Source: Salibaculum sp031581025
Lineage (GTDB): Bacteria; Pseudomonadota; Alphaproteobacteria; Rhodobacterales; Rhodobacteraceae
Length of the DNA: 64,000 nucleotides
Assembly (NCBI RefSeq): GCF_031581025.1
Contig: NZ_JAVLCA010000011.1
Strand: one strand, 5' to 3'
Shown: positions 55,665 to 64,000 of the stretch, one piece after another
Position numbering within the stretch: position 1 is the first letter of the stretch
How the letters are laid out: every line of letters starts with the position of its first letter
The notes under the pieces: model-generated
What the model saw: only the letters and a program-made list of their open reading frames with translations
What the model was told of the DNA's origin: nothing
Databases searched by the model: none
Position numbers and translations under genes: made by a program

Positions 55665-56933
55665 TTACTTGAGCGAGTCCCAGCTGTCCTGGATGTCAGA
55701 GGCAACATCCTCGGCATCCGCGCCGCCGGCATAATCGACCATGCCGGTCCAGAAGGACCCGGCGCCGACACCGCCCGGCATCAGGTCGGAGGCGTCGAAG
55801 CGGAAGGTCGTCGCGTCGAGCAGGATGTCGTTCATCTTGGCGAGGGTGGGGTCCGCGAAGGTCGAGGTGTCGACGCCGGTGTGCGGTGTCAGAAAACCGC
55901 CCAGACCCATCCAGATCTCGTGGGCCTCAGGCGTCTGAAGGTACGCCATCAGGTCATGGGCCGCCTCGTTCTCGTTGGTGATGGCCCACATGGTGCCCGC
56001 GCCCAGGACCGGGGTGCCCAGGTCCTCGGCCTCGTAGGCCGGGAAGTAGAAGAAGTCGGCATCAAGCCCGACCTCGGTGCCCTCGGGGAAGAACGCGGGG
56101 ATGAAGGACGCCTGACGGTGCATCATGCACTGCGGCGGGGCATCGAACAGGCCCTTGGGGCTGTCGCGGAAATCGGTCGAGGCCACGGCGTCAGACCCGC
56201 CGGCAACGTAATCGTCGTTGCGCGCGAAGTAACCGAATTCCTCGATCGCGTTCACCACCGGCTCGGCGTCGAAGGGCATCTCGTTGGTGACCCAGTCGTC
56301 GTAGACCTCCGGCGGCTGGGTGCGCAGCATCATGTCCTCGACCCAGTCGGTGGCCGGCCAGCCGGTGGCCCCGCCGGAGCCCAACCCGATGCACCACGGG
56401 GTAAGGCCGTCCGCCGCCATCTGCTCGGTCAGGGCCTTGAGCTCTTTCATGGTTTCGGGGATGTCGTAGCCCGCATCCTCAAAGTTCTCGGGCACGTACC
56501 AGACAAGCGATTTCACATCGACCTTGTAGAACATGCCGTAGAGGTTTTCCTCGCCACTCGCGTTCTCGAACGTGCCGAGGTCGACCCAGGACTGGCCGGC
56601 GGCGTAATTCTCACGCAGCCAGTCGGCGGTTCCGTCCCGCAGCGGGGTCAGAAAGCCATCCGACGCCATGTCCGAGGCCAGGCCGGGCTGCGGGAACACG
56701 GCGACGTTCGGGGCCGAGCCGGCCTCGGCATCGACCATGATCTGCTGTTCGAAGCTGTCCGAGCCGACGTAGCTGACGTCGTAGCCCGACTGCTCCTCGA
56801 AGGCGGCGAGCACGGTTTCGACCATTTCCTGGTCCGGTCCCAGCCAGGGACCGAAAACGGTCAGGTCCTGGGCCGAGGCCATCCCGGCGGTCAGGGCGAC
56901 GGTCGCCGCACCGGTAAGCAGGGTCTGTTTCAT
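55665..56933 (-). CDS. aglE: Alpha-glucoside-binding periplasmic protein AglE
   Basis: 422 aa, solute-binding protein family 1. Signal peptide KQTLLTGAATVALTAGMASA, then QDLTVFGPWLGPDQEMVE. The internal WPATDWVEDMML and LFDAPPQCMMHRQASF blocks are typical of AglE. It captures alpha-glucosides. The ATG at 56933 is preceded by GGGAGG with correct spacing; the long upstream frame runs through the promoter and is dropped. First gene of aglEFGAK. Confidence 0.93.
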   Translation of the reverse strand: MKQTLLTGAATVALTAGMASAQDLTVFGPWLGPDQEMVETVLAAFEEQSGYDVSYVGSDSFEQQIMVDAEAGSAPNVAVFPQPGLASDMASDGFLTPLRDGTADWLRENYAAGQSWVDLGTFENASGEENLYGMFYKVDVKSLVWYVPENFEDAGYDIPETMKELKALTEQMAADGLTPWCIGLGSGGATGWPATDWVEDMMLRTQPPEVYDDWVTNEMPFDAEPVVNAIEEFGYFARNDDYVAGGSDAVASTDFRDSPKGLFDAPPQCMMHRQASFIPAFFPEGTEVGLDADFFYFPAYEAEDLGTPVLGAGTMWAITNENEAAHDLMAYLQTPEAHEIWMGLGGFLTPHTGVDTSTFADPTLAKMNDILLDATTFRFDASDLMPGGVGAGSFWTGMVDYAGGADAEDVASDIQDSWDSLK

Positions 56934-57011
56934 GAATATCCTCCCAATTGCACGGAAACCGCGCGTAACTGCAGTCTTGAACGGGCGCAGGGCCGGTCCT
57001 CCGACTCGGCC

Positions 57012-57023
57012 CAAAGCGCTTTG
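57012..57023. promoter_or_regulatory. LacI-type operator upstream of aglE
   Basis: CAAAGCGCTTTG is a perfect 12-base palindrome with the central CG typical of LacI/GalR-family operators. It lies 79 bases upstream of the aglE start, in the region shared with aglR, and is the best candidate AglR site. Confidence 0.7.
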
Positions 57024-57164
57024 AGTAACGTAGCTTTGTACCAAACGCGCCACCCTGTCAACGCTGCAAGCGCAGCACCATAAATTCTGCACTTGCAAGG
57101 TATCCGACAGAATTTGCATTGATTTTTTGCGCGGGACAAGAAAGGATGCGCAACAAGCTGCGCT

Positions 57165-57178
57165 TCAAAGCGTTTTCA
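57165..57178. promoter_or_regulatory. Second LacI-type operator upstream of aglR
   Basis: TCAAAGCGTTTTCA resembles the site at 57012 with mismatches in one arm and the same central GCG. It lies 24 bases before the aglR ATG, where binding would give autoregulation. Confidence 0.55.
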
Positions 57179-57201
57179 ATTCCTCACCCAAAAGCACGCC
57201 C

Positions 57202-58230
57202 ATGAACCTCAAGGAACTCTCTGCCAAGCTGAACCTATCGCCGACCACGGTGAGCCGGGCGCTCAACGGCTACCCCGAGGTCAAGGAAGAGACCCGGCGG
57301 CGCGTGCTGGACGCGGCCAGCCGCTATGATTACTCGCCCAACGCCCGCGCCCAGGGGCTGGCGACGGGACGGTCGCAGGCGATCGGCCACGTGATTCCCC
57401 TTTCGACCAAGCACGAGATGGTGAACCCGGTCTTCGGCGACTTCATCGCCGGGGCGGGGGAAACCTATTCCAGCCACGGCTACGAGATGCTCATCTCGGT
57501 GGTAGAGGACGACCGCACCGAAGACGCTTACCGGTCGCTCAAGCGGCGTGGTGTCGTCGACGGGGTCATCCTGCATGGCCCCCGCATGGAAGATTCGCGC
57601 GTTCCGATGCTGCAGGACCTGGGTCTGCCCTTCGTGGTGCACGGGCGCGCCTCGGGCCTGCCGCAGGACTATTCCTGGCTGGACGTGAACAACCGTCGCG
57701 CCTTCCAGCGCGCCACGGACTTTCTGCTGGACCTCGGCCACCGCCGGATCGCGCTGATCAACGGGCTGGAGACGATGGATTTCGCCGCCCGCCGCCGCAC
57801 GGGCTACGAGACGGCGCTGACCGCGCGCGGGTTCAACCCCGACCCGGCGCTGGAGGTCAGCGGCGAAATGACCGAGGCCATGGGCCATGTCTGCGCGCTC
57901 GACCTTCTGGACCGGCCGTTGCCGCCGACCGCCTTCCTGGTCTCGTCGATGATCAGCGCCATGGGCGTGCGCCGCGCGCTGGAGGATCGCGGCTTGCGCA
58001 TGGGGCAGGATGTCTCCGTCATCACCCATGACGACGCCCTGTCCTATTTCACCAGCGGCGCCGATGTGCCGCTGTTCACCTCCACACGATCTTCTGTGCG
58101 CGAGGCCGGTCGACAAGTGGCGCAAATGCTGATCGACAGGATAGACACGCCCGACGCCCCACCCCGGCAGGTGCTGATGGAGGCGGAACTGACGGTGGGC
58201 CGCTCGACCGGCCCCGCCCCGACAGAGTGA
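57202..58230 (+). CDS. aglR: LacI-family repressor AglR
   Basis: 342 aa. N-terminal HTH: LKELSAKLNLSPTTVSRALN, followed by a hinge helix and a periplasmic-binding-like effector domain (about residues 60-340). Divergent from aglE and transcribed with a GH1 enzyme. It should repress the agl genes until an alpha-glucoside binds. The ATG at 57202 begins the HTH; upstream codons have no support. Confidence 0.93.
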   Translation: MNLKELSAKLNLSPTTVSRALNGYPEVKEETRRRVLDAASRYDYSPNARAQGLATGRSQAIGHVIPLSTKHEMVNPVFGDFIAGAGETYSSHGYEMLISVVEDDRTEDAYRSLKRRGVVDGVILHGPRMEDSRVPMLQDLGLPFVVHGRASGLPQDYSWLDVNNRRAFQRATDFLLDLGHRRIALINGLETMDFAARRRTGYETALTARGFNPDPALEVSGEMTEAMGHVCALDLLDRPLPPTAFLVSSMISAMGVRRALEDRGLRMGQDVSVITHDDALSYFTSGADVPLFTSTRSSVREAGRQVAQMLIDRIDTPDAPPRQVLMEAELTVGRSTGPAPTE

Positions 58231-58238
58231 GGACAGAG

Positions 58239-59564
58239 ATGGATTTCAACCGCTCCGACTTTCCCGAGGATTTCCTGTTCGGCGCCGCGACCGCCGCCTA
58301 CCAGATTGAAGGATCGACCCATGGCGGCGCCGGGTCCTGTCACTGGGACAGCTTCGCACGGGTGCCCGGCAACGTGATCGGGGCCGAGGACGGGAGCCGG
58401 GCCTGTGACCACTATCTGCACTGGGAGGCGGACCTCGACCTGCTGCGCGCGGCCGGCATGGACGCCTACCGGTTCTCAACCTCCTGGGCGCGGGTCCTGC
58501 CCGAGGGGCGCGGGCCGGTGAACACCGAGGCACTGGATTTCTATGATCGGCTGGTCGACGGCATGCTGGAACGGGGGCTCAGGCCCTTCCACACGATCTA
58601 TCATTGGGAAATGCCCTCGGCGCTGGCCGACCTGGGCGGCTGGACCAACCCGGACGTCCACAACTGGTTCGCCGAGTTCACGCAGGTCATCACCCGCCGC
58701 ATCGGTGACCGCGTACACGCCACGGCCACGATCAACGAACCCTGGTGCGTGTCCTACCTGTCGCACTTCCTGGGCCATCACGCGCCCGGGCTGCGCGATA
58801 TCCGCGCCACCGCGCGGGCGATGCACCATGTCCTCAAGGCGCATGGCGCGGCGATGGAAGTTCTGCGCGCCGAGGGGCGCGAAAACTGCGGGATCGTGTT
58901 GAACTTCGAGGCCGATGTCCCGGCCGAGGACGGCCCCGATCATGCCGCCGCCGCCGCCCGCCAGGACGCGATCATGAACCGCTGGTTCCTTGAGGGGATC
59001 ACCCGCGGCAGCTACCCGCAAGAGGCTCTGGAGGGCCTGGAGCCGCATCTGCCCGCGGGCTGGCAGGACGACATGGCCGCGATTTCGCAGCCGATCGACT
59101 GGCTGGGCGTGAACTACTACACGCGCGGTCTGATGCGGGCCATGCCCGACATGGCCTGGCCCGCGATGGACCCTGTGCCCGGCCCCCTGCCCAAGACACA
59201 GATGGGCTGGGAGGTCTTCCCCCAGGGGCTGGAGGACACGCTCACCCGGCTGTCGCGCGATTACGTCGGCGACCTGCCCGTCTATGTCACCGAGAACGGC
59301 ATGGCCTGGGACGATCATGTGATCGACGGCGCGGTCCATGACCCCGCGCGCATCAGCTACATCTCGGAGCACGTGGAGGCGACACATAACGCCATGGACA
59401 AGGGCACCAACGTGCGGGGCTTCTTCTACTGGTCCTTGCTGGACAACTACGAATGGGCCTTCGGCTATGAAAAGCGTTTCGGCATGGTGCACGTGGACTA
59501 CGAGACCATGACGCGCACGCCCAAGGCCTCGTTTCACGAGTTCGCCAAGGCACTGGGGCGGTAG
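58239..59564 (+). CDS. GH1 family beta-glucosidase
   Basis: 441 aa. Acid/base Glu in TINEPW, nucleophile Glu in VYVTENGMAW, and the opening FPEDFLFGAATAAYQIEG are family 1 signatures. No signal peptide, so it is cytoplasmic and acts on imported beta-glucosides or galactosides. The ATG at 58239 has GAGGA upstream and begins eight bases after aglR, so the two are co-transcribed. A beta-specific enzyme beside an alpha-glucoside importer is notable. Confidence 0.93.
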   Translation: MDFNRSDFPEDFLFGAATAAYQIEGSTHGGAGSCHWDSFARVPGNVIGAEDGSRACDHYLHWEADLDLLRAAGMDAYRFSTSWARVLPEGRGPVNTEALDFYDRLVDGMLERGLRPFHTIYHWEMPSALADLGGWTNPDVHNWFAEFTQVITRRIGDRVHATATINEPWCVSYLSHFLGHHAPGLRDIRATARAMHHVLKAHGAAMEVLRAEGRENCGIVLNFEADVPAEDGPDHAAAAARQDAIMNRWFLEGITRGSYPQEALEGLEPHLPAGWQDDMAAISQPIDWLGVNYYTRGLMRAMPDMAWPAMDPVPGPLPKTQMGWEVFPQGLEDTLTRLSRDYVGDLPVYVTENGMAWDDHVIDGAVHDPARISYISEHVEATHNAMDKGTNVRGFFYWSLLDNYEWAFGYEKRFGMVHVDYETMTRTPKASFHEFAKALGR

Positions 59565-59593
59565 CGGGCGCCCAAGGTTCCGCGGGGCCGAAC

Positions 59594-59645
59594 AAAAAAA
59601 AGGGCCCGATACAGAGAACAGACCGTCATGCCTGCCTCTGGCCCT
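59594..59645 (-). terminator. Rho-independent terminator of the FAH-family gene
   Basis: On the minus strand a stem AGGGCC / GGCCCT with an inner CAGAG / CTCTG pairing ends directly in eight T. It lies about 25 bases after the stop of the FAH-family gene. The inner loop is about 19 bases. Confidence 0.65.
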
Positions 59646-59668
59646 CTCGCAGGTCGCAGGCGTGGCGG

Positions 59669-60514
59669 CTATGAAGACGCCCGAACCTCCTGGCGCTGGG
59701 TGCCCAGCCCCTCGACCGTCACTTCCATGACATCCCCGGGCCGCAGGAAACGCTGCGGGCGCATGCCCATGCCCACGCCCGAGGGTGTACCGGTGGCAAT
59801 GATGTCGCCCGGCTGCAGCACCATGAATTCGCTCAGGTGGCTGATGATCTCGGCCACCGGGAAGATCATGTCGGCGGTCGTCGACTCCTGCACGGCCTCG
59901 CCGTTCAGGGTCAGGCTCAGCCCCAGCGCCTGGGGGTCGGGCACCTCGTCCGCCGTGACCAGCCAGGGGCCGACGGGGCCGAAGCCCGGGGCCGACTTGC
60001 CCTTGATCCACTGGCCGCCGCGGTCCAGCTGATAGCTGCGTTCCGAGATGTCGTTGATCACGCAATAGCCCGCGACATGCGCCAGCGCCTCGGCCGCGCC
60101 CACGCGGTAGGCCTCGCGTCCGATCACCACACCAAGCTCGACCTCCCAATCGGTCTTTTCGCTGCCCTCGGGAATGGTCAAAAGGTCGTCCGGCCCGGCC
60201 AGCGCCGAGACGGCCTTGGAAAAGACAATCGGCTCGGCCGGCGCGTCCTGGCCGGCTTCGGCGGCGTGCTTGGCGTAGTTCAGCCCGATGCAGAGGAAGT
60301 TCGGTACCCGCGCGAGACAGGCCCCGATACGGCCGGGCTGCGCCACCACCGGCAGGTCGTCCTGGTCGATCGCGGCCAGTTCGGCCAGCGCCTCGGTCGA
60401 GACGGTGGGCCCGGCGAAATCCGCCACGATGCCGCTCAGGTCGCGCACCCGGCCCTCCTTGTCCAACAGCCCGGGTTTCTCGGCGCCTAGATCTCCAAAA
60501 CGCAGGAATTTCAT
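59669..60514 (-). CDS. Fumarylacetoacetate hydrolase (FAH) family protein
   Basis: 281 aa. Metal-binding and active-site blocks of the FAH superfamily: LCIGLNYAKHAAEAG, KTDWEVELGVVIG, NDISERSYQLDRGGQW and TGTPSGVGMGM. Members hydrolyse or decarboxylate 2-oxo acids with a C-C or C-N cleavage (for example ureidoglycolate lyase or 2,4-diketo-3-deoxy-fuconate hydrolase); the exact substrate cannot be told. The ATG at 60514 follows GAGGAGG. It lies 86 bases downstream of arsJ, but a role in arsenic resistance is not suggested by the family. Confidence 0.9.
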   Translation of the reverse strand: MKFLRFGDLGAEKPGLLDKEGRVRDLSGIVADFAGPTVSTEALAELAAIDQDDLPVVAQPGRIGACLARVPNFLCIGLNYAKHAAEAGQDAPAEPIVFSKAVSALAGPDDLLTIPEGSEKTDWEVELGVVIGREAYRVGAAEALAHVAGYCVINDISERSYQLDRGGQWIKGKSAPGFGPVGPWLVTADEVPDPQALGLSLTLNGEAVQESTTADMIFPVAEIISHLSEFMVLQPGDIIATGTPSGVGMGMRPQRFLRPGDVMEVTVEGLGTQRQEVRASS

Positions 60515-60599
60515 CTTTGTTCCTCCTCTTGGCGCCCTCGCCGCGCCGGTGCTTGTCATCCTTGTAAGTAAAACGCGCGGCTCAAAAAGACAAACAGGC

Positions 60600-61852
60600 T
60601 CAGACGCCGCGCAGGCGCCCGGCGGCCAGGGCACTCAGCGCCACCATGACCGAGGCCGTGCCCAGCATCAGCGGCAAGCCCCCCAGCTGGTAAGTCAGCC
60701 CGGACAGCACCGTGCCCAGCAGCCGGCCGCCTGCATTGGCCATGTAGTAGAATCCCACGTCCATGGTCACGCGTTCGGCCTTGGTGAAGGCCAGGATCAG
60801 GTAGGAGTGCAGAGAGGAATTGATCGCGAAGAGCGCCCCGAAGACCAGCAGCCCCCCGACCAATGTGACCGTCAGCCAGCTCTGCGGCTGGCCCGCGGCC
60901 AGCGCCGCCCCGGTCAGGATCACCGGCACCGCCATGAGCGCCAGCGCCCAGCCGCGTGTCGCGCCCACCAGTTCCGCCTCGGGCCGCCGGTCGGCGCGCA
61001 GTAGGCGCGGGGCCGAAGCCTGCATCGCCCCGTAGAGGATGATCCAGACGGCCATGAATGTCCCGATCATGAAGAAGGCCGCACGGTTGCCCGCTTCGCT
61101 GCCGTCCGACAGGACCGCGTAGAAGTAGACCGGCAGACCGACCACGAACCAGACATCCCGCGCACCGAACAGAAAGACCCGCGCCGCCGACAACCAATTG
61201 ACGTTGGCGGAATCCGAGAAGACCTCGGAGAATTTCGCGCCCTTGCGGCCCGTTGGCAGACCCCTGGGCATGAAAAGCGCCACCGCCAGCAGGATCACCG
61301 CCAGCACCGCCGCCATGCCCCAGACCGCGCCGATAAAGCCGACACCGCCCAGCAGCGCCGCGCCGAGCAGAAAGCCCATCCCCTTGACCGCGTTCTTGGA
61401 TCCCGTCAGCACCGCGACCCAGCGGAACAAGCCCCCCTGTCCGGTGGGTGCCAGCAGCTTCACGGCGGATTTCGACGACATCTTGGCCAGGTCCTTGGCC
61501 ACGCCCGAGGCCCCCTGCACCAGCATGACGTAGATCACCGACAGGGCCATGGCCCATTCGGGATCCAGCTGCGCCAGCGCGACCAGCGCGATCACCTGCA
61601 AGCCCAACCCGGCATAGAGCGTCGAGGTCAGCCCGAAGCGCGCCGCGATCCAGCCGGCGCAGAGGTTCGTCACCATCCCCGCGATTTCATAGAGCACGAA
61701 GAGATAGGCCAACTGCACCGGCGAAAAGCCCAGCGTGTGAAAATGCAACAGCACCAGCATACGCAGCGCGCCGTCGGTCAGCATGAAGGCCCAGTACGCG
61801 GCGGTGACGGCGATATAGGCGGACAACCCTTCAGGGCGTTCGGTCGCAGCGG

Positions 61853-61856
<4 letters not shown>
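60600..61856 (-). CDS. arsJ: Organoarsenical efflux transporter ArsJ (MFS)
   Basis: 418 aa major facilitator protein, about 12 helices. ArsJ exports 1-arseno-3-phosphoglycerate, which the neighbouring GAPDH makes from arsenate; the pairing is diagnostic. Blocks AYWAFMLTDGALRMLVLLHF and YLFVLYEIAGMVTNL are typical. The frame starts at a TTG at 61856 that overlaps the GAPDH stop (TTGA), so a non-ATG, translationally coupled start is likely. Third gene of the operon. Confidence 0.92.
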
Positions 61857-62847
<991 letters not shown>

Positions 62848-62851
<4 letters not shown>

Positions 62852-63684
62852 GCGTCATCCTTGGTCTGGCCGATCTCGTCGACGGCCTGTTGCAGGGACA
62901 TCCGGTCGAGTTCCGGAAGCGGCAGCGCGGTCAAGGCCGAGATACGGCGATAGAGCCCGCCATAGGTGTTCTGGAAGGCGAGGCTCTTTTCGGCATCCGT
63001 GCCCTCGACCTTGACAGGGTCGGACATCCCCCAGTGGGCCGAGACCGGCTGGCCGCCCCAAGCGGGGCATTCTTCGTTGGCCGCCTGGTTGCAGACCGTG
63101 AAGACGAAGTCGAACCGTGGCGCGTCCTCGGCCTGGAACTCGGACATGTGCTTGGCGCGCAGGAGGCTCGTGTCATGGCCCTTCTGGTTCAGCACCTCGA
63201 CCGCAAAGGGGTTGAGCTGCGATTTCGGCGTGGTCCCGGCCGAATAGGCCTCGAAGCGGTCGCCCGCCGTCTGGCGCAGGATGGATTCGGCAAAGATCGA
63301 GCGGGCCGAGTTGCCGGTGCAGAGAAACAGCACCCGGTATTTCCGGTCAGTATCCGTGGCCATGTCGGGCCTCCGTTGTTGGTCGGTTGTGCAAAGATCG
63401 ACCCGGCCCCGGCAGCAATCCAGGAACAGATCATCGAAAAGGGTCTGCGCCACGTCCATCTCGACGGCGTAGCGCAACGAGGTTCCGTCACGCTGCGCGC
63501 TGATCAGCCCGGCCTGGGACAGGGCGGACAGATAGGCAGAGGTGGTGCTGGGCTTTGAATGGATGGCCTGCGCGATTTCCTGCGCCGGCACCCGGTCGGG
63601 ATAGCGGCGCATGAGCAACCGGTAGACAGCCAGCCGTTGCGGGTGGCCGAGGGTCGCGAGTCGGGCCGGGCTTTCTTTTTCCAT
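62848..63684 (-). CDS. ArsR-ArsC fusion: arsenic repressor plus arsenate reductase
   Basis: 278 aa. Residues about 1-100 are an ArsR/SmtB winged helix (QEIAQAIHSKPSTTSAYLSAL) ending in C90-C91-X6-C98, like the As(III)-binding cysteine sets of some ArsR proteins. Residues about 115-278 are a low-molecular-weight-phosphatase-type ArsC with FLCTGNSARS (Cys122, Arg128) and VCNQAANEECP (Cys198, Cys206). The protein may therefore both sense and produce arsenite. The ATG at 63684 has no clear Shine-Dalgarno sequence and a stop codon in frame just upstream; a promoter-overlapping or leaderless start is possible. First gene of the operon. Confidence 0.93.
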
Positions 63685-63705
63685 ATTTCATGGATATTCG
63701 AAATA
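63684..63705. promoter_or_regulatory. Candidate operator at the arsR-arsC start
   Basis: Inverted repeat TATTTC-N10-GAAATA covers the start codon and about 20 bases upstream, next to a smaller CCAT-N5-ATGG repeat (63681-63693). AT-rich dyads of this kind near the start are usual for ArsR-type operators. TTGAGC further upstream with TATCCA could be -35/-10. Confidence 0.45.
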
Positions 63706-63750
63706 CCGACCCGCTCAAGTGAAGCTTTTGTAACGCCGGTTTTCACATCA

Positions 63751-63784
63751 AAGGGCCCGCCGTGCTTTCACGCGGCGGGCCCTT
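63751..63784 (-). terminator. Terminator after the right-edge gene
   Basis: Perfect 12-bp stem AAGGGCCCGCCG / CGGCGGGCCCTT with a 10-base loop, 33 bases after the stop of the partial gene; on the minus strand the stem ends in TTTG. Confidence 0.75.
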
Positions 63785-63816
63785 CGTCTGTGGCTGATCG
63801 CGCGACCGGGCGCCGG

Positions 63817-64000
63817 TCAGGCGGCCTTGGCCAGCGGGGCCTCAGCGCCCTCGATCAGCGCGCCGTGCAGGGCCTTGACCACGGCATCGCGGCTGTCGCG
63901 GTCGACGATGTATTGCACATCCACGTTGCGCGGGCCCTGTGTGGCGCCGATCGCCTCGTGCCCGGCCTTGGCGATGGCTTGCAACCCACGGGTCAGCACC
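63817..64000 (-). CDS. C-terminus of a probable aspartate kinase (ACT domain), cut by window edge
   Basis: Only the last 60 codons are inside the window and the frame is open at the right edge. The pattern GLQAIAKAGHEAIGATQGPR, then NVDVQYIVDR, then AVVKALHGALIE resembles the final ACT domain of aspartate kinases. A different ACT-domain protein cannot be excluded from this fragment. Confidence 0.45.
   Translation of the reverse strand, partial: VLTRGLQAIAKAGHEAIGATQGPRNVDVQYIVDRDSRDAVVKALHGALIEGAEAPLAKAA

Noticed and set aside
59669..60514. FAH-family enzyme as part of the arsenic operon
   Set aside because: It has its own strong ribosome binding site, an 85-base gap after arsJ and no family link to arsenic; adjacency alone is not enough.

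Overview
The window is a gene-dense, high-GC stretch of an alphaproteobacterial chromosome. Gene content and order (ruvCAB next to ybgC and tolQRAB-pal-cpoB-tilS-ftsH, a ligase-associated Lhr/PdeM pair, PcsA phosphatidylcholine synthase, an aglEFGAK alpha-glucoside locus, paired Fhs and FolD, DUF1127 protein) point to the Rhodobacteraceae/Roseobacter group. I saw no rRNA, tRNA, insertion sequence, prophage or CRISPR array. The first and last genes are cut by the window edges.

Layout. 1-4400: the 3' part of an AAA-type ATPase, then the DNA-repair pair Lhr-like helicase and PdeM. 4397-9700: a membrane-anchored LytTR regulator, a one-carbon operon fhs-folD2-folD1 and a MOSC protein. 9777-22894: a long minus-strand housekeeping block, reading from the right ruvC-ruvA-ruvB, an ACR3 arsenite exporter, an unknown 210-aa protein, ybgC, tolQ-tolR-tolA-tolB-pal-cpoB, tilS, ftsH. 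23225-30896: DUF1127 protein, prmA, a small membrane ORF that may be frameshifted, priA, then a plus-strand run fsa, DUF484, xerC, pcsA, and a Gre-like factor facing it. 31032-38687: ileS, a VIT/CCC1 transporter divergent from a truncated haemoglobin, the YcjX/YcjF pair, truA. 38786-44358: tamA-tamB.

44486-50061 is an oligopeptide ABC transporter operon (oppA-B-C-D-F order). 50393-59564 is a sugar-uptake regulon: aglE-F-G-A-K on the minus strand, divergent from the LacI-type repressor aglR and a GH1 beta-glycosidase; two LacI-type palindromes lie in the shared intergenic region. 59669-60514 is a fumarylacetoacetate-hydrolase family enzyme. 60600-63684 is an arsenate-resistance operon encoding an ArsR-ArsC fusion protein, a glyceraldehyde-3-phosphate dehydrogenase and the ArsJ exporter, all translationally overlapping. 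The right edge holds the C-terminus of a probable aspartate kinase.

How parts fit together. Arsenate can be handled in two ways: reduction by the ArsC domain followed by arsenite export through the distant ACR3 protein, or arsenylation of glyceraldehyde-3-phosphate by the GAPDH followed by ArsJ export. The Agl system imports alpha-glucosides that AglA hydrolyses. Fhs and FolD connect formate with the tetrahydrofolate pool, but the second FolD has replacements at two catalytic positions. The Tol-Pal and TamAB systems serve the outer membrane. The items most worth a second look are the substituted FolD2, the ArsR-ArsC fusion with a cysteine triad at the domain junction, the arsenite exporter placed inside the ruv-tol block, and two copies of an intergenic multi-hairpin element.
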